NCBI RefSeq assembly: GCF_022808915.1
Contig: NZ_JAKZFS010000001.1
Span: 496,001-560,000, forward strand
Length of the DNA: 64,000 bases
Reading direction: 5' to 3'
From: Fundidesulfovibrio terrae
Lineage (GTDB): Bacteria; Desulfobacterota; Desulfovibrionia; Desulfovibrionales; Desulfovibrionaceae
The notes below the pieces were generated by a model that saw only the letters and a program-made list of their open reading frames with translations, ran no database searches and was not told the origin of the DNA. Made by a program: the position numbers and the translations under genes. Positions 60,932 to 64,000 of the stretch are shown piece after piece. Numbering within the stretch: position 1 is the first letter of the stretch; each line of letters starts with the position of its first letter.

Positions 60932-62904
60932 GCAGGGGACAGAAACAGATCAGGGATTTCAGCCGCATGCGACTTATCGTCGTGGGCGGCGTGTTTTTCC
61001 TTTTCTGGGCCAGCCTCTGGGTGCGGGCGGGCGTGCTGCAGATCGTGCAGGGTCCCCAGTTGGCCGAGCAGGCCATGCGCCAGCACTTGGCCTCCGAGTA
61101 CGACCGGGGCAAGCGCGGGGTGATCCTGGACCGCAACGGCCAGCTTCTGGCCAAGTCCGTGGAGTTCGTCGCCGTCTCGGCCCAGCCCAAGGACGTCAAG
61201 AACCCCGAGGAAGCCTCCCTGGCGCTGTCCCGCGCGTTGAGCGTCCCCCCCAAGGACATCCTGCGCAAGCTTACGAGCCACGCCAACTTCGTGTACCTGG
61301 CCCGCCGGGTCAACGACCGCGCCGCCGCCCAGGTGAAGGCCCTGAACATCCCCGGCGTGTCGCTGGCCTCCGAGTACGGGCGTTCCTACCCCAACAAACA
61401 GATGGCCGGGCAGCTGCTCGGTTTCGTGGGCTACGACGACCAGGGCCTGGAAGGCCTCGAGAAGCTTTACGAGCCCATCCTGGCGGGCAAGAAGGCCAAG
61501 TACGTCGTGCAGCGCGACGCCTCGGGCCGCAGGCTCTACCTGGACGCCCAGGGGCGCGAGATGGCCAACGCGGATGGTTCGGACGTGCGCCTGACCATCG
61601 ATTCGCAGATCCAGTATTTCGCCGAGGAGGCCCTGGCCAAGGCTGTCACCGACAACAAGGCCAAGGCCGGCACCTGCATCGTGGTCCACGTCAAGAGCGC
61701 CGAGATCCTGGCCTGGGCCAACTACCCGTTCTTCAACCCCAACGGCGGCGACAACGCCGACCCCAAGGCCGCGCGCAACCGGTTGGCCCTGGACGTGCTG
61801 GAGCCGGGCTCCACCATGAAGCCCATCCTCATCGCCGCCGCCCTGCAGGAGAAGGTGGTCCGCCCGGACACCCTGTACAACTGCGAAAGGGGGTCGTGGA
61901 ACTTCCAGAACATCGCCACCATCCGCGACACCCACCCCTACGACGTGCTGCCGGTGAACAAGATCCTGCGCTGGTCTTCCAACATCGGCGCGGCCAAGAT
62001 CGGCTTGGACCTCGGGGCCACCAAGCTGCACACCTATTTCGAGAAGGTGGGCTTCGGCCAGCCCACGGGCCTGCCCCTGCCCGGCGAGGCCAAGGGCCTT
62101 TTGCGCCCCCTGAACGCCTGGAGCAAGCTGGACCTGGCCACCAACTCCTTCGGCCAGGGCATCGGCGTCACCCCGGTGCAGCTGGCCCAGGCTTTCCACA
62201 TCATCGCCAACAACGGGGTGAAGAAGCCCCTGCGCCTGGTGCTCGACCCCGTGCAGGACAGCGCCTACTGGCCGGAAACGCGGGTCTTCGACCCCCAGGT
62301 GGCCAAGACCGTGCAGCTCATGATGCGCGAGGTGGTGGAAGAGGAGAAGGGCACCGGCATCAAGGCCCACATCGACGGCCTGGAGCTCGGCGGCAAGACC
62401 GGCACGGCCCAGAAAGCCAAGGCCACCGGGGGCTATGGGGAGAAGTACCTGGCCGACTTCGTGGGCTTCATCCCGGCCGTGGACCCGGAATACATGGTCC
62501 TGGTCATGGTGGACGAACCCGAGCCGAACCATTATGGCGGCGTGGTCGCGGCGCCGGCGGTGCGCGAGGTGGCCATGAAGAGCCTGGCCTACCTCGGACG
62601 CATGCCGGAAACCGTCAAGCTCGCTCAGGACCAGAAACCGGCCGCTTCCACTCCGGCCCCCGAGGTCGCGGAGATCCTGGGAGTGGCCTTCCCCCCCATG
62701 AACCTGGCCGTGAACGGGGCCGAGGTGCCGAATCTGGTGGGCCTGCCCCTGCGCAAGGCCGCCGAGATTCTGGCGGGCAAGGGCGTGGTGCCCTCGCTCA
62801 AGGGCAACGGCCTGGTGGTGGGCAAGCAGAATCCCATCCCGGGCACCCCCTGGAACGCCGTGGACAAGGAACCCTTTACCCTGTGGCTCTCCAAGGCGTC
62901 GTAA
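60928..62904 (+). CDS. ftsI: Penicillin-binding protein FtsI (PBP3-type) with PASTA domain
   Basis: ATG overlaps the ftsL stop (ATGA). 658 residues: N-terminal TM (MRLIVVGGVFFLFWASLWV), dimerisation region (about 60-230), transpeptidase with nucleophile S295 in PGSTMKP, SSN at 350-352 in RWSSNIGA, and KTG at 490-492 in GGKTGTAQ. A C-terminal PASTA domain (about 600-658: NLVGLPLRKAAEILAGKGV) is typical in SpoVD/PBP2x-like members and Desulfovibrio-type FtsI. Septal peptidoglycan transpeptidase. Confidence 0.95.
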   Translation: MSRGQKQIRDFSRMRLIVVGGVFFLFWASLWVRAGVLQIVQGPQLAEQAMRQHLASEYDRGKRGVILDRNGQLLAKSVEFVAVSAQPKDVKNPEEASLALSRALSVPPKDILRKLTSHANFVYLARRVNDRAAAQVKALNIPGVSLASEYGRSYPNKQMAGQLLGFVGYDDQGLEGLEKLYEPILAGKKAKYVVQRDASGRRLYLDAQGREMANADGSDVRLTIDSQIQYFAEEALAKAVTDNKAKAGTCIVVHVKSAEILAWANYPFFNPNGGDNADPKAARNRLALDVLEPGSTMKPILIAAALQEKVVRPDTLYNCERGSWNFQNIATIRDTHPYDVLPVNKILRWSSNIGAAKIGLDLGATKLHTYFEKVGFGQPTGLPLPGEAKGLLRPLNAWSKLDLATNSFGQGIGVTPVQLAQAFHIIANNGVKKPLRLVLDPVQDSAYWPETRVFDPQVAKTVQLMMREVVEEEKGTGIKAHIDGLELGGKTGTAQKAKATGGYGEKYLADFVGFIPAVDPEYMVLVMVDEPEPNHYGGVVAAPAVREVAMKSLAYLGRMPETVKLAQDQKPAASTPAPEVAEILGVAFPPMNLAVNGAEVPNLVGLPLRKAAEILAGKGVVPSLKGNGLVVGKQNPIPGTPWNAVDKEPFTLWLSKAS

Positions 62905-62908
62905 GATC

Positions 62909-64000
62909 ATGCACAGTGGCGTAAGCGCAAACAACCTTCAGACTCTGACCGAGCTCCTGGCCCGCGTGGCCGGGGGGCTCGAGATATACACCGATTCCAG
63001 GCAGGTGGAGCCGGGCGGCGTGTTCGTGGCCGTGCCAGGCCACGCCCAGGACGGACGGGAATTCATCCCCATGGCCCTCGCTCGCGGGGCCACCTACGTG
63101 GTGGCCGCACCGGGAGTGGTGCTGCCCGAGGGATCGAGCGCCGTGCTGGTGTCCCATCCCGATCCGCGCTGCGCCCTGGGCGAGCTGGCCAAGGCCCGCT
63201 TCGGCACCGCGAATCTTCCCTTCAAGCTGGCCGGAGTCACCGGCACCAACGGCAAGACCACCGTGGCCTACCTGGTGGAGCACATCGTGCGCGAAAACGG
63301 CGGCGTCCCGGGCGTGCTGGGCACCGTGGAGTACCGCTGGCCCGGACACGCCGAGGTGGCCAATCTGACCACCCCCGGCTGCCTCAAGCTTCATTCCATG
63401 CTCGCCGCCATGGCCGCCTCCGGCGTCAACGGCGCGGTGATGGAGGCCTCCAGCCACGCCCTGGACCAGGACCGCCTGGCGGGCATCGGTTTCGACGCGG
63501 CCGTGCTGACGAACGTCACCCAGGACCACCTGGACTACCACGGCGGCATGGACGACTACTTCGCCTCCAAGCGCAGGCTCTTCGAGGTGTATCTCAAGGA
63601 CCGGGCCAACGCGGTCATCAATTTCGACGATACCTACGGCCGCAAGCTCCTGGCCGACATGCCCGAGGCCATCGGCTACGGCCTGGAAGGCGAGGACGCT
63701 GGCTTTAGGCACCCCGGCCGGGCGCTCACCGGGCGCATCGCAAGCCAGGACGGCAACGGCATGCAGCTTGAGACGAGCTTCCAGGGCCGCACCTGGACCA
63801 TCGCCTCTCCCATGGCCGGACGCCACAACGCCCAGAACCTGCTGGCCGCCCAGGGCGCGGCCCTGTGCATGGGCTTCTCCCCCGAGCAGATGGCGGTGCT
63901 GGCCACCTGCCAGGGGGCTCCCGGCCGGCTCGAGCGCGTCACGAACGGCAAGGGCCTCTCGGTCTTCGTGGACTACGCCCACACCCCGGACGCCCTGGAG
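62909..64000 (+). CDS. murE: UDP-MurNAc-tripeptide ligase MurE, 5' part
   Basis: ATG 62909 opens a frame that runs off the right edge (364 codons visible). MurE features: SRQVEPGGVFVAVPG with a short N-terminal domain, P-loop GVTGTNGKTTVAYL (109-122), VLGTVEYRW, LTTPGCLKLHSML, VMEASSHALDQDR and VLTNVTQDHLDYHGGMDDYF, then the start of the C-terminal domain with VDYAHTPDALE. The third amino acid (meso-diaminopimelate or lysine) is read from a motif beyond the window, so specificity cannot be settled here. It follows ftsI by four bases. Confidence 0.95.
   Translation, partial: MHSGVSANNLQTLTELLARVAGGLEIYTDSRQVEPGGVFVAVPGHAQDGREFIPMALARGATYVVAAPGVVLPEGSSAVLVSHPDPRCALGELAKARFGTANLPFKLAGVTGTNGKTTVAYLVEHIVRENGGVPGVLGTVEYRWPGHAEVANLTTPGCLKLHSMLAAMAASGVNGAVMEASSHALDQDRLAGIGFDAAVLTNVTQDHLDYHGGMDDYFASKRRLFEVYLKDRANAVINFDDTYGRKLLADMPEAIGYGLEGEDAGFRHPGRALTGRIASQDGNGMQLETSFQGRTWTIASPMAGRHNAQNLLAAQGAALCMGFSPEQMAVLATCQGAPGRLERVTNGKGLSVFVDYAHTPDALE

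Overview
The window is GC-rich, densely coded chromosomal DNA. It most likely comes from a sulfate-reducing Desulfovibrionaceae-type bacterium (Desulfobacterota). That placement is inferred from gene families and gene order (rpsA next to sppA, a histidine kinase abutting rdgB, an FmdE/molybdopterin fusion beside a ModE-like regulator, mraZ-rsmH-ftsL-ftsI-murE), not from any marker comparison. No rRNA or tRNA gene, CRISPR array, transposase or integrase could be recognised.

Layout. 1-1.5 kb: 3' part of an M16C metallopeptidase. 1.5-4.1 kb: a small, partly AT-rich accessory island. It has two leftward hypothetical genes or gene sets, each preceded by the same 20-bp dyad, and three tiny overlapping membrane-protein genes running rightward. 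4.1-10 kb: REC-GGDEF diguanylate cyclase, sppA-rpsA, a CorC/HlyC-type CBS membrane protein, and a kinase-like/UspA pair. 11-21 kb: a cytochrome b5-like membrane protein, a UbiA prenyltransferase, methyltransferases including MenG/UbiE, rimO, small secreted proteins and a very large GT39-type glycosyltransferase. 21-29.5 kb: MscS-type channel, PAS histidine kinase, RdgB fused to a DUF2569-like membrane domain, glmS, and an AMIN/Amidase_3 cell-wall amidase. 30-42 kb: HxlR regulator divergent from a ferredoxin-nitroreductase, a bifunctional OlsF-like ornithine-lipid synthase, a NifA-like sigma-54 activator, MATE and DUF2156 genes, and a ModE-like regulator coupled to an FmdE-molybdopterin fusion. 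43-50 kb: a family 3 solute-binding protein, an orphan FtsX/MacB-type permease, an HEMAH protein, an HD-GYP phosphodiesterase, a 3D-domain lipoprotein, tandem PilZ genes and the AmrS radical SAM enzyme. 50.7-64 kb: purM, another radical SAM protein, rplM-rpsI, an HD/HDOD/CheD/CBS/HD-GYP signalling group, and the start of the division and cell-wall cluster mraZ-rsmH-ftsL-ftsI-murE, with murE running off the end.

Themes. Cyclic-di-GMP signalling recurs: one GGDEF protein, two HD-GYP proteins and two PilZ proteins. Envelope biogenesis is prominent (GlmS, amidase, OlsF, FtsI, MurE, SppA, several lipoproteins). The most unusual part is the 1.5-4.1 kb island, where duplicated operator-like palindromes tie together unrecognised genes and where a block of micro-membrane-proteins has base composition unlike its surroundings. 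Functions are assigned from motifs read by eye; no database search was possible.
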